DNA of 64,000 nt, taken from positions 4,470,001 through 4,534,000 of the forward strand of contig OX419762.1 of the NCBI GenBank assembly GCA_948567375.1, written 5' to 3'. The translations under genes and the position numbers were made by a program. A model generated the notes under the pieces. That model was not told the origin of the DNA, ran no database searches, and worked only from the letters and a program-made list of their open reading frames with translations. Positions 11,901 through 22,741 of this stretch are shown in pieces; the first letter of the stretch is position 1; every line of letters begins with the position of its first letter. The DNA is from Lunularia cruciata. Lineage: Eukaryota > Streptophyta > Marchantiopsida > Lunulariales > Lunulariaceae.

Positions 11901-12600
11901 ATCCCCAAGATTTTGCCCCAATGGTGTTTAGTCAGTGATGGGTCAATATCCTCACATGAGAAATCTTTGTTAGAAACCAATGGTATTTGGCAATGGTTCT
12001 TTATGCGGCTAACAACAGATTTGAAAACATGTATAGTCTTTGGCTGAATCTTTTGACCAATGCCCTTTATACTTTAGGTTACTATGCTTCATCTTTGGTT
12101 CAACTAGCCCATCTTGGTTCAGTTAACCCATCTTTGGACTTCAGCCAACTTTGTACTTTGGATATCAATACAAATATGTTTGCTTCTTTACAAAAAAACA
12201 AAGGAAACCTTCCAAAAATCCATTCAAAACTTCCTTCCTTATCATAAAAAATGAGGAAAAAGAAAGAAAATTTCAAAACTTCATAGTACCACAAGTTGAA
12301 ATCTTGATATCAAGCTCTTACAAGTTGAACATTTGGTTTACCACTTACTGTATTCTCTAAATCTTACATTGTCCTAATTAGTATTTATATTCCACAAGCT
12401 AGTATTTCATGTATCACTAGTTTTTCTAATGAACACACTAGTTATCATCCATATTTAAATTCTTGGTCAAGATAGGTTGTGGAAAAGCTTTTAAATCAAG
12501 TTTCTCATTGCTATTTAGGGTTGTGGAAAATCTAACAAACATGGGAGTTGGTGATTTACCTCCCACCAAGAAAGTTATTTGCTACATGTAGATTTTTAAG
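11901..12600. other. AT-rich spacer, nothing recognised
   Basis: Short open frames (for example 11,987-12,247 +) show no family features. It may contain the decayed upstream part of the copia element that follows. Confidence 0.4.
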
Positions 12601-13978
12601 ATCAAGAGAATTTTTTAATGATTGGTGAGTAGATCCAAGGCAAGAATTGTGGTAAAAGGCTGTTTACAACCATATGAAATTGATTTTGATGAAACATCTA
12701 GCTCCATTATATAGATGACTTCAATTTTTGCTCTCATTGTGGGACAATTTCAACAAGTGGAAGCTCTTTTAGATGGCCTCAATAACACTTGCCTCAATGG
12801 AGATTTGGAGGAGGTCTACATGGTCCAACCACCTGTCTATGAAGATCCAAGATATCCAAACTAAGTTTGTTTGTTGAAAGTATCTCTCAATGGACTTAAG
12901 CAAGCACCAATAGATTGAAATGCAAGATAAATTCCTTTCCCTTATCTATTGGATTTCAACTTTGCAATTCAAGTTCTTTATTCTATTTGCTACAAGTTAA
13001 TGATAATAAGTTGTACTGATCACTTATCTTGATAATTTGATTGTCATTGATAGTTGTAAAGATTTCATTTAGATGTGAAAGTTGGACCTGAAGGACTTGG
13101 GAGAACTGAAATACTTCTTGGGTATTGAGTTTATTCAAGATTGCAATAACCTCTAGTTACTACAACATCAATATTGTCTTAATATGTTGGAGAAGCTGGG
13201 TATGATTACATGTAATCCTATTTCTAATCCTCTCCCAACTTCTATGAAGTTAAATGCAAAGATGTTGAAATTTTTGCTGATCCCAATCTATATCGATAGA
13301 TTGTCAGAGAAAATCATTTATTTGATTCTTACTAAACCAAATCTAAGCTATTTTTTTTACTAGTGAGCCAATTTGTGCAAGCACCAAGGAAGCAACATCT
13401 TGATATGGTTTGTATGATTTTATGCTACATTAAGTTTACAGTTTAATCCAATTTGGTCTTCATTATTCAATTGGTGATCATCCACTGTACAAGGTTGTAT
13501 TGATACAGATTGTGCAAGAAGTGCTCAAGATAGTTGTTTGATGTCAAGTTATGTTTTTAACCTTGGAAGTTGTGCAATTAATTGGTCATCAAAGAAGGAA
13601 CCTACTATTGGCTTATCATAGACAGAAGCAAAATATAAGAATGTTGGTAAGACTACATGAGAACCAATATAGTTGTATGGGATATAAATTTCATGGTCCT
13701 ATAATCTTATAAATAGCTAATATGAGTAGCATTAAACTTGCTAGTAATTTTGGATTATTGGGAGCAAAAATCTGATAATTCATACCAAGACTAAACGTAT
13801 TGATGCTCATTATCATATTATTAGAGAGAAAGTATTAGCCAGAGAAGTAGATTTGAAGTATAGTCCTTTGAATCAGCAAGTTGTTGATATTTTCACCAAA
13901 GCTTTACCTAGAGATAAATTCAAATATTTCAGATCTCGTCTAGTCATCAAAGATATTTCCTTTAGCTTGAGGGAGAGT
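12600..13978 (+). mobile_element. Ty1/copia fossil, reverse transcriptase and RNase H
   Basis: Copia-type motifs appear in order on the plus strand: a NGDLEE-VYM-QPP block at 12,795-12,840, the YLD-L region near 13,035, LKDLGELKYFLGIEF at 13,090-13,130, and the terminal RNase H with NWSSKKEPTIGLS near 13,580. The C-terminal VDIFTKALPRDKF follows at 13,885-13,925. The frame end is followed by a polypurine run (GAGGGAGAG) and an LTR. Only the 3' third of the element is present and it is broken in several places. Confidence 0.88.
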
Positions 13979-14300
13979 GTTGATAAATGTGTCACAAGCT
14001 AATATTCCTGGCAGTTAGTGTTCACGGAATAAGCTAAGTCTTTAGTCACCACGTTAAGTTTATGTAAAAAGAGACTCGATACACAACTTGTACCCATTTC
14101 TCTTCTTATATATATTGGAGTAGAACTAGAGGCCCATAAACCATTCTTTGGTGAACTTTTGCATCTCCACTTCTCATTTTCTACTTCGTAATAGAAGTAC
14201 TTTTCACGTCTTGAACAGTTTGGAGTGCATATTTGAAATATAGAATATGGTAATTTTCTACTCTCTAATTTAAATCCTTTCATTGATCATTGAAAATATT
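13979..14300 (+). repeat. 3' LTR of the copia element (right end approximate)
   Basis: It starts TGTTGATAAATGTGTC directly after the polypurine tract. A TATATATAT run at about 14,106-14,115 may be the promoter TATA. I could not fix the outer end, and no second LTR is present to compare with. Confidence 0.55.
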
Positions 14301-14762
14301 TCATCTCAGATCCTGGTGGTTCAGTGAGTAGCAATGAAGGAGCGGACAACATCAACAATCAAGTCGTTAACATTCTCAATCGATTCCCACTAAATCACTC
14401 ACATCAAAGGAAGCTTTCGGACAAGCTTTCGGACAAGCTTTCTAGTAACCAGGAATGAAGCAGCTTTATAGTATTGTCGTTATATTTCTGTCAAGAAATT
14501 TTGAAGGTCGAGAGACTTCAAATGTGGCGGAAGATGCCCGCTTGTTTAATATAAGAATGTACAACCTCTTCTGTAAATTTTGTGAACATCTTGTTAATAA
14601 TTTATAATTGGGGTTATGTAACAGTACAAAAGTTCAGCATGAGACTACCGGAATGGGACTACTTGGTACAGCGATATTGCCCAACGGTCAATCGTAATCT
14701 AGAATCCATACGAACGTGTGTTGCATGCGACTAAATACCAACGCTCAATAGTTTACACCTTA
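14301..14762. other. Spacer, nothing recognised
   Basis: CpG becomes more frequent here than in the LTR elements to the left. A short direct repeat GACAAGCTTTC occurs twice at about 14,419-14,441. No gene seen. Confidence 0.4.
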
Positions 14763-15608
14763 TTTGACCAAAATACCAAGGGTGACCGCGTTGAAAAAAC
14801 TAAGGATTGGAAGACCCCATCAAAACGTACAACGGAGATATGAAAAAGGTAAAATGGGGCTAAGCTCCACTAGAGTCTATATGAGAAATATGCCTCCGGC
14901 ACCTAAGATATCCAAGCTATGCAAGTTGCACGGTCTACAAACAACCGGATCATTTGAAGAAGTATCACCTAGTGTGATTATTTTCTCCATGGATTGCATC
15001 AACCATAGTTCTTTATAGAGCAATGGACACACGCTATCTAAAATATCTTATAAAGTATGAGAGTGAGAATGATAACCCGGACTCCTAACATGATAAACTC
15101 TTGTGCACTCCTTGACAAACATGTCGAACATTGTGTCCATTACTCCATATAATTCCAATGCTAGAGGAACAAAGAGGTGACCTTGTTGCATGCCCCTATA
15201 CTTGTAGACCTTGCGACCTCCTGTTACACTCGCCACTCATCCAGGGGGATGGGTAATCACTCCCTCCAAAATTGTATCCCGCTTAGGGTCTATAACCATG
15301 ACATCCGCTATTGTCATCTGATCATCTCAGACCAAGTATAAGTCTGCACTGACATGTGTTGTCAGCAAAGCATATGAGCGCTTCCTCTAAACCAAATATC
15401 AAATCTCTCGTGCCAAAGCAAATACTATGTCTCTAATAACATCATGTATAGTTATCCTCTGTCTTCCAAATAACATCATGTATAGCTATCCTCTGTCTTC
15501 CAAAAGGACACCGTGTCATATGGACCCGCATTTGCATATATTGTAAAACCATATTCACAAGTGAGTAAGGAAGATACAAATGGGACCATGCAGATTTTGA
15601 CCAAAATA
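14763..15608 (-). mobile_element. 5'-truncated LINE copy with 13-bp target duplication
   Basis: The minus-strand copy matches 23.9-24.96 kb (plus) and 46.74-47.5 kb (minus). It holds the end of the reverse transcriptase ORF, with the VVVTDP-type segment, and the 3' untranslated end with its GGGGTCTTCCCATCC-like core (at about 14,800-14,820 as the complement). The direct repeat TTTGACCAAAATA lies at 14,763-14,775 and again at 15,596-15,608, so the insertion itself is 14,776-15,595. There is no poly(A) tail; the 3' end is fixed near ...GCGGTCACCC. A 34-bp tandem duplication lies inside (15,437-15,504). The ORF is interrupted by stops and shifts. Confidence 0.88.
15437..15504 (-). repeat. 34-bp tandem duplication inside LINE copy
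   Basis: TAACATCATGTATAG...CTTCCAAA occurs twice in tandem (15,437-15,470 and 15,471-15,504) with one visible difference. The other LINE copies have a single unit. Confidence 0.85.
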
Positions 15609-16511
15609 AGACTTAAGGGATAGAACATTATAATGATATTTTGAACATAATGATGATGGATTTACCCTATCGTGCAAGTGCAATACTGGGCAAGAACTGA
15701 TCCGCGGCGCTGGAAACAAATCGTGATAGATTAAGTCAACGTGGAAGGACTGGGCACAAATCAGTCTGAGCAACCTTTCTGACAAGAAATCAAATAAAGG
15801 TACAGTTTATCTGAACTTAATATCGTATTTTTGTTTTTTGAGCACGTATTCTCGTGATGAACCTTTCTCCAGCACCATTTCACTGCACTGTGAAGAAGCA
15901 GCATTTTGCCATAAATTAAGAGAAAAAGTAAAGTGCTTCCACTCTCATTTTTATTTTAGCTGAAGAAGCTATCATTCTCGTGCTTTTCGGTCTTCAATTG
16001 TCTGGCTCGTCTGAACTCATAAATTCGGTAATCATGAACACCACCTACCAACATACAAATTTCTTGGGACACCGTGTCCTTTCTCCTGTGTACAAAGTAA
16101 ACAGACCGATTCAGATGACAGAAAGGATACAGAAGGTTTTCTAAGTGAAAACTTTTTTGAGCAAGCATGTTTCTTAGAGATGTTCAAGATGAATTCAATG
16201 GAAAATACAATACTCCAAGCATCTCAAGGGCAAGTATCCTCGGAACACTTTTCTCTAACTTATGATTTTGAAATACGCACCGGAACTAGGATTGAATAAG
16301 CAGCGTCTTATTGTCATGGTGTTTCAAATCTCAGTGGGTATCTCCGTCAAATAATGAGGAGTGAGCGTTGGGGCTACCTAGTTGGTGAGATGATAAAAAA
16401 CGAAAGTGGCGAACCCTCACCCAGTATAGAAGGAAACCCAAATTAAGGTTAGGATGCTGGTCAAAAGCACCTCGGAAGACTCGCCACTCGCAATAGTGGT
16501 AAATTGATATT
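15609..16511. other. Low-copy-looking spacer
   Basis: CpG is at ordinary frequency. Open frames such as 15,956-16,168 (minus) have no recognisable motif. It may be intron or intergenic sequence downstream of the phototropin-like exons. Confidence 0.4.
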
Positions 16512-16642
16512 AAAGTGGGTAGTATAAGGTAAGGAAGTCAATCAACATTATCCATTGACTTCCTTACCCCTTATGCTCCCACTTGAGACTTATAACAACG
16601 GATAATTTTGATTGACTTCCTTACCCCTTATGCTACCCACTT
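16512..16642. mobile_element. Foldback (MITE-like) element
   Basis: The left arm 16,513-16,545 (AAGTGGGTAGTATAAGG then TAAGGAAGTCAATCAA) is the near-exact reverse complement of the right arm 16,608-16,642. A third partial arm (16,555-16,586, TTGACTTCCTTACCCC then TTATGCTCCCACTT) lies between them in the right-arm orientation. It looks like a small non-autonomous element whose right arm was duplicated. A clear target duplication was not found. Confidence 0.7.
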
Positions 16643-17275
16643 CAATATTCGTCATCGGTCCTCAATTTCACGGAGAGCAATATCGATTGTTCTGGATGTG
16701 CATCATGTTCAACCTGCACTGGACATCATGTTCGGCCTTCAGAACAAAGGAGAAACTACTATAGTACATACGAGAGAAAGAGACCCCCATGATGGAAAGA
16801 ATGAATGGCGAAAGGTTAGGCCACGATATAAAGGCTAACGGAACAGACTGTCCATGGAACAGGTCGTGCCAGGGTCCAGGGTCCAGGGTCCGGGAGAGAC
16901 TTCAAGATACTTCTGACTCACTGTATGCACCTCTACCGTCTTAGTTCCAGCTTTCCTCCTTGACCGACCTATACATTATAAAACCTTATGAAGACTCTTT
17001 CCGTCGAGTTTGGCATTGCTCCGTTGTAGTTGACGTTCTTTCGCCCACTTCATTCATAAAGCGCTCAGGCTCTTGTCCTTTAACCTTTTAAAAAAGAACC
17101 CTTTCCATCGATTCTATATATATTTCAAAGAAGAGTGTCCTTTGCATTTTACGTATTCGTGTGTTTAGAGTCGAACTTTAGACCGAATTACTTGACGTTC
17201 ATGAGTGTGTGTGTGTGAGAGTGCTTAGCCAAATTGCTTGAAGTTTAGATGAGAGGATGAACCCAAATGTATTGT
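16643..17275. other. Spacer with short GGTCCA repeats
   Basis: A short tandem of CAGGGTCCAGGGTCCAGGGT lies at about 16,868-16,893. A GTGTGTGTGTG run is near 17,205. No gene seen. Confidence 0.5.
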
Positions 17276-17323
17276 CTTCTTGCAAGCTATGAACAAAGAC
17301 CCTTGTTCATAGCTTGCAAGAAG
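17276..17323. repeat. Perfect 21-bp inverted repeat, 6-nt loop
   Basis: CTTCTTGCAAGCTATGAACA plus A (17,276-17,296) is followed by the loop AGACCC and then its exact reverse complement (17,303-17,323). The stem carries no mismatch. It does not look like the end of any element seen here. Confidence 0.9.
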
Positions 17324-17765
17324 TGTCCATACTCTTGAATTTTCATGTTGTTACTTTTACTTTTAATCGTATTTAACAGGTCTTCTCTACGCAATCACAG
17401 ATCCACAATTCACTCTCGTCTTGGGCAACCGACTCTTTTCCGATGGCCGCTACCGAATAACGTGAAGGACCGTGTTTAACATGAGAACAAATAAAGTTAA
17501 AGACCTCTGCTCAATGCTTTATTTCATTTATTTTGATTATTCCAGAACTAACGGGATCTATTTAGTGCTTATAGCTTTTCTGACAAAAAAGAAGATCTTT
17601 CATTCTTCGGATTCTTTGTTAAAAATGTAGTGAGGTGATAGTTCACGTAACACAAATGACTCCACTAGTTTGGCTGATGTGATCTAATTTGGTAATACCA
17701 GGTATATAAATATTCCCGAAAACTCAGAAGTTCCTCTCCACCAAAAGACATTAGAAAAAAGAAAG
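17324..17765. other. Spacer, nothing recognised
   Basis: No reading frame with family features and no repeat shared with the rest of the window. Confidence 0.4.
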
Positions 17766-18160
17766 GGGGAATTTTCCAAAATACCCTACTTAAACAAATA
17801 TTCTCCAAAACGCCCCATGCAGCCAAAGTTATTACCAGAATTTCCTCCTCGCTCGACAACTTAAACTCACGCAGAAGCGCCACAACAGGATCTTCGCCAA
17901 ATCGACACACTGAGCAACATGAGTGCAAGCTTAACCTGGCGGAGGGCTTTGACCGCATGTGTGATTTTCACAGCGGCGAGATAGAGTGAACTAGATAGAG
18001 AGATTTATTTCTACTTTATATAATGGTGAAATGGTGGGATTCTTCGTCGTGAAAGGAACAAGTGTGGAGAAAGGACCAGAGTGTGGGGGTGAACATTTTA
18101 AATGAAAATGGGGTATTTTGGAGAATAGCATCTTCAAGTAAGGCGTTTAGGAAAATTCCC
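17766..18160. mobile_element. Small terminal-inverted-repeat element
   Basis: About 53 bp at the left end (GGGAATTTTCC...ATTCTCCAAAA...CCCCAT, 17,766-17,818) recur as the reverse complement at the right end (18,108-18,160). Flanking A-rich stretches (AAAAAAGAAA and AAAAAAAAAC) could be a 9-10-bp target duplication, which would suggest a Mutator-like non-autonomous element, but A-richness makes this weak. The ~290-bp core has no transposase. The minus-strand frame at 17,665-17,958 crosses the left arm and is probably not a gene. Confidence 0.7.
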
Positions 18161-18375
18161 AAAAAAAAACATTTGCAACTTGGATATCCTCGTCGAAATA
18201 TTAAACGCAATTCTGACGAATGTCCTTGTTACGGAACTTGAGTCGTACTATACGATATGCGAAGTAGAGAATCAGTGAACAGAGGTCCTAAACCTCGACA
18301 AAGTTTCGCCTCTCGTTTGTCCTGAGTGCTGTCTTCTATCCACGTTACTAACGGGAGTACCACAATCACTGTTAG

Positions 18376-18462
18376 ATTCATTCATTTCATTGTTTTATCC
18401 TTGTACGGCTCGATGAGGTCTTCCCATCCTTCTTCTTATCCTACGCGGTTGCCTTTTGCAAG
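18376..18462 (+). mobile_element. LINE 3'-tail copy (plus)
   Basis: It reads CTTGTACGGCTCGATGAGGT then CTTCCCATCC and CTACGCGGTTGCCTTT, matching the last ~85 bp of the LINE at 24,870-24,957. It is truncated to the 3' untranslated end only. Confidence 0.8.
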
Positions 18463-18682
18463 TTTGATCATTCTTAAATTCCCCTACTTTCGTCAGGGTT
18501 CAGTACCGGCAAGGACCTCCCCTTTAGTTCATGTCGATCTTGACCAAGTCCTTAAGTCAAATATTTCAGATGCAGGTCCTTGTGATTCAGTATGTTCTTC
18601 TGGAAGACTGCGCGCTTGAGGGAAGGAATACCTCGATAAGCAGAGTATTATCATTTAAACGAATCTAAAGCGTGTTCACCTG

Positions 18683-18750
18683 AAAGTCAGGAAAGGCGAC
18701 CGCGTAGGAAAAGCGAAGGATGGGAAGACCCCATCAAGCCTGAAAGGGAA
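18683..18750 (-). mobile_element. LINE 3'-tail copy (minus)
   Basis: AAAGGCGACCGCGTAGGAAA and GGATGGGAAGACCCCATCAA are the complement of the LINE 3' end. It lies 220 bp from the plus-strand tail at 18,376 and faces it. Confidence 0.8.
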
Positions 18751-20264
18751 CGTCCATAACCCCGCAACATCTGGAGGTAGCTGCTGAGCTCTACAAGGGC
18801 AGCCTTCGACGTGTTTGTCCCATGGTTGCCTATTTGAGCAACTGGAGGTAGATGCAGTGCTGTGGAGAAGCATGAAGTTCGCAGGAAGGCAGTCTTGTGA
18901 TCTTCCTGGAGTAAAAGGAGCTTGTTGCATTCACAGAGCATTCATATTCTAATTTGGATACTCTATTGCGATCTCTTCACCTAACGCGTTCTCATGGTAA
19001 TAAACCAAGTCCAAATTGACAACGCTCCTCTCCATCTCTCCATGTGCCGTAGATGCTCTCGTAATCTAGACCGGCCGTGATTGTTCGAGACTTCAGAACG
19101 CTAGTCAATCAATCTCGCCCTTATCGACAGAACAATAGAATCGTATCTAAATCAATATAAGAATGTCAGAAACCAATACATCTTGTAATGACAGGTTTAC
19201 CAATCTCTCAGTGTGTGCCGATGAAAGCCTACCACCGCTAACAAGCCAAGTTTGCCAACCAGCATACTCGTCAACGAGGTTGGCAATAGATGACAAGAGA
19301 TAAAAATTGACTGAAACAAAGATCAATCTTCACAATGCGAACACGAGTCCCCAATCGGACAGAGGCGAAGAATCCCTAAGAGAAACGGATGCAATGGAGT
19401 GGAAGGCTCGGCTGGTCAACAAACACGACTGTTTCCTCCACACAGCTGTTTCATGTTCAAGGGACTGAACTCTTTAAATATCGTACCTGATATTCACAGG
19501 GTGCCCTATTCGGGGGCGTTGTAACTATAACTCTCGACTGAGATGTCTGACATGTTCTCAAGCTCTACAATAGGACTTAATCCAAATATACAATCATCTC
19601 AACCCCGTTTATATATGCATGTATGTATCTCAATCCACGCGTCTAATTTCTAACAAAATTTAACATGGCGCTAGTGATCACGTCGCCAAAAAGAATAATA
19701 TTTCTAATTACAAATGCTGGCAATGCCTGTCCATGAAATTTGCCGACGGGTGTTGACCTCTCTAAGAAAACATGGAAGCATAAAGTCTCTAAAATAGCTG
19801 CTGGATCTAACAACCCCGTGTCTCTCCTTAGTGAACATCGTGTTTACAGTGACTTTCTCAGTAGCTCACAAGCTAAACATGACCTGCTCAAGGTGAAGAG
19901 CAGCCGTAAGGAACTCTCCTATCTGCCATTCGTGCCTGCTTAAATGCCTAGGCCATTCCTTGCTTCGCACGACACATGTACGAGAACAATGAAGTCCCAT
20001 CCTTTCCCACATCTCATGAAGGAAGAATTTGACGACTTGGGCTTGCGAAGCTTGTCGGAAGAGCTTTCTTTGAGTCAGAAACCAGGTCGCCACGATAGAG
20101 GAGTAGAACTTATGCGACATGTTGGGTGTCAAAATTGAGAAGCTGAAACTTTCAGCGAGTCTCGTAGTAAATTAGGAGTACACATTAGTGCAGAATCACG
20201 AATTGACTTCTGCCTCCGTGTGTTACGGAGGGCGCTTCACAATGGCTCCTGCTGAGCCGTTCAC
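18751..20264. other. Region below phototropin-like exon 4; no exon recognised
   Basis: I looked on the minus strand for the expected next exons (a second NCRFLQG LOV core, FWN, kinase HRDLKPEN and DFDLS) and found none. Frames at 19,740-19,943 (+) and 19,866-20,132 (minus) have no motif. It could be intron or intergenic sequence. Confidence 0.5.
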
Positions 20265-22647
20265 CTCTCTCCGGGACGTCCGACCTTAGTTCGAATGGAG
20301 CATCCAATCTGAAATCCATTGAGCTCCGTGAATAGATACTGCTGCGCCGACGTCTCTCGAACTCGGATTCGTCCAATGTACTCAAGGGCTTTTCAAAATC
20401 CACGTACTCGATCTCAGGCGCTCGAAGACTGTCTGAAAATTTGGAGTTTAGCTTTCTGCAGGCCAAGCGAAACGCGTCAGGATGAGAAATCCAATCATAC
20501 CCTGGTCCAACCTGTCAGCTTGCTAGGTTTGGACCGAGACATGTTGCAACAAAATTGAACCAAGACGTCACCATACTTAAAATAAAAGCCAAGTAGATCA
20601 CGAATAATCCAAATGCTCGGACTCCACATTAATGAAGATTTTTACTGACCTAAAAAGCCGGGTAACTCGTTTAGTGCGTGGGGTAATGTTTTTCTTTTTC
20701 TCTTGCTCTTTCAGGGGCTCCAGTACGTCGGCTGACCGTGCAGATGACACAATCTCTGCTCTGAGCCGGGCCAGCGCATGCCAATCCGCCACAGAATCTT
20801 TCGATTGTCGGGATTGGGTAAGTGAATAACGGTAACTAACGCTGGGCACGGTATCAAGCGACTCCTTGAAGGGCGGAAGCGACAACTTAGGTATGAAGGA
20901 TTGAGAAATCTTGTCTGTCGCCTTCGCTTGCATATGAACCTCCTTCACTTCTACTGCAGGCACTTTTTTCTTTTCTTTCCGATCGTTCTTCTTTTTCTCA
21001 CTGGCTTCAGCCTGCATTCTGACAAATAGAATATTTTCAACAGACACGAATTAGTCGAACGAATTAGATTGCCAACTATGAAGCAGAAATGGACATATCA
21101 ATGTGATAATGCAGGTAATTTAAAGCCAATATCAGATGTGGAGCATGATTATGAGCGCTTACCCAATATACTTGATGACTTCACCATCGTTGTTCCTGAT
21201 AGGTGACATAGCTAGTACGTTCCAGAAAGTACTTCCATCCTTCTTGTAATTCAAAATTTTTCCGTTGTAAGATGCTCCAGCCTTCAATGCTTTCCTGATT
21301 TTGGCGACCTCCTTGGTATCAGTGGCAGCTCCTTGTAGAAACCGACTGCATCGCAAATTCAAGAGTTCAGCTTGGAGTAATTTAAGTCCAAGATTGATTT
21401 GAAACATGCAATACGAGCTGATGTGAGAAAAAAATCCACCAGGCTCATTGCTTTCCTTACCAGTTGCTTCCTATAACTTCGTCTGCCTCATAACCGGTCA
21501 TTTTGAAAAATCCACCGCTTGCGTATAGAACTTGGTATAAAGGATCAGGACCAGCCGCATCGCAGACAACAAATGCGAGATTGAAAGATGTGATGGCATC
21601 TCGCACGTCTTTGGCAACACGCGGAATTGACTGTGAAGAACTGCTTCCGCCTGATGATCGACTTCCGGCTGATGACCTGGTGCTCGTCCTCCACGAAACA
21701 GTGGAGAGTCCATCTCCAAGCTCACTTGACGCTCTCATTGGGACTTCGTACCCCCACTGAGCTGCTCGTTCCGAAATGACTTCATCGGAGTATTCTGACG
21801 AAGTTCGACTCATTCGCCGCATATTCTCCTCTTCATGTTCTTTCGTAACTCCTTCCTCTTCCTCTACACCCCCGTCTAACACACCTTGCCAGTGATCATC
21901 CTCCGCATCTTTCACACTTGAACCTTCACGTTTAGCTTTTATAGCACTTCCATCCAGCAGCGCTCGCCATTGTTCCTCAATATCCTGTGGCGGTTCATAA
22001 ACAACTTCTACAGCAGGCACTCGGGGAGTGAGAGGGACAACTCGTCTAATAGCCGGTGCATACGGGACGGGGAGAGCTAATTCACCATCAGAGTCTGCGT
22101 CCAGCGAAAACTCGTGGTCACTTCCACCGTACTCTAACGTGATCGAAACTGGTGAACTGGTGGTCTTAGCTCCCGCACTGAAAGCTCGTGCACGAGGCAG
22201 AAACTTGTCCATGGAAAGACGCTGGCTTCTCGACTTCGTTCTCCACAACGACGACGACCCCTTCTCACTACACGAGGCCTCCGAATCATCTCCAAACAAC
22301 GACCCACTGCGAGACGACCTGGTTTCATTCCCGTGAAACAAGTTTTCTGCAGCGTCGAGAGCATCGTGCCAAGCAGGACTGGAAAACACAGGTGCCGACC
22401 CTTGGGAACTAGTTCCAAAAATCTCTAAAGACCCACGTGCATCTCGAGAGAATTTGCTCTCCGGTAAAGGCAATGGTTTCTGAGGATTGCTCCCAAACGT
22501 CCTCTGAAACGGTCCGGGGCTCATCCATTTCTTCTGCTGTAACGGACCAGGGCTGGAACCCTTCTTCGTCGGCATGTCTCTCTTACTCAGCGGGAAGCGC
22601 AAATGCTGCTCCATCACGTCTACACTCCGGCCACATGCGTCCGGCAT
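20265..22647 (-). CDS. Phototropin-like blue-light receptor, 5' part (N-terminus, LOV1, linker)
   Basis: Phototropins are plasma-membrane-associated blue-light receptor kinases with two FMN-binding LOV domains and a Ser/Thr kinase. Four exons fit on the minus strand: 21461-22647, 21163-21345, 20650-21018 and, less surely, 20265-20455; introns obey GT-AG and phases match. The predicted ~643 residues start MPDACGRS. The N-terminal part has the phototropin-type RDARGSLEIF motif (~residue 70) and AAQWGYEV upstream of LOV1. LOV1 spans ~340-458. It has YASGGFFKMTGY, then NCRFLQG whose photoactive Cys codon (residue 396) is split TG|T by intron 1, then NYKKDG-FWN and YIGMQ. The flavin-contacting Asn, Arg and Gln positions are kept. 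Ser replaces the usual Arg in GRNC, and two extra residues precede YAS. The linker is basic and Ser-rich. LOV2 and kinase exons are not visible below exon 4. An alternative start is Met at 22,614. TTG upstream of exon 4 is not a start but part of the intron. Confidence 0.87.
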
Positions 22648-22730
22648 TACTCGAGGCCAAATGAAACTATCCTATCAACGACTGACCGACTTCCCTTACG
22701 TTGCCTCCTGAGGTTTAGCCCCCACCAAGA

Positions 22731-22741
22731 TATATTTATAA
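22731..22741 (-). promoter_or_regulatory. Possible TATA box of the phototropin-like gene
   Basis: On the minus strand TATAAATATAT lies ~85-95 bp upstream of the ATG at 22,647, a reasonable position for a TATA box with a short leader. Confidence 0.45.

Noticed and set aside
17541-17560. ATTCCAGAA on + considered as the FWN motif of a LOV2 exon on the minus strand
   Set aside because: The frame has stops directly before and after, and no LOV residues surround it.
17665-17958. Minus-strand 97-aa frame with a hydrophobic centre
   Set aside because: It runs through one arm of the inverted-repeat element at 17,766-18,160 and has no motif, so a chance frame is likelier.
18676-18941. Two overlapping minus-strand frames of 84 codons
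   Set aside because: They lie over a LINE tail and overlap each other in different phases; no family motif.
21503-22664. Several plus-strand frames opposite the phototropin-like first exon
   Set aside because: They are shadows of the long GC-richer minus-strand exon, which has the recognisable LOV1 motifs and consistent splice sites.
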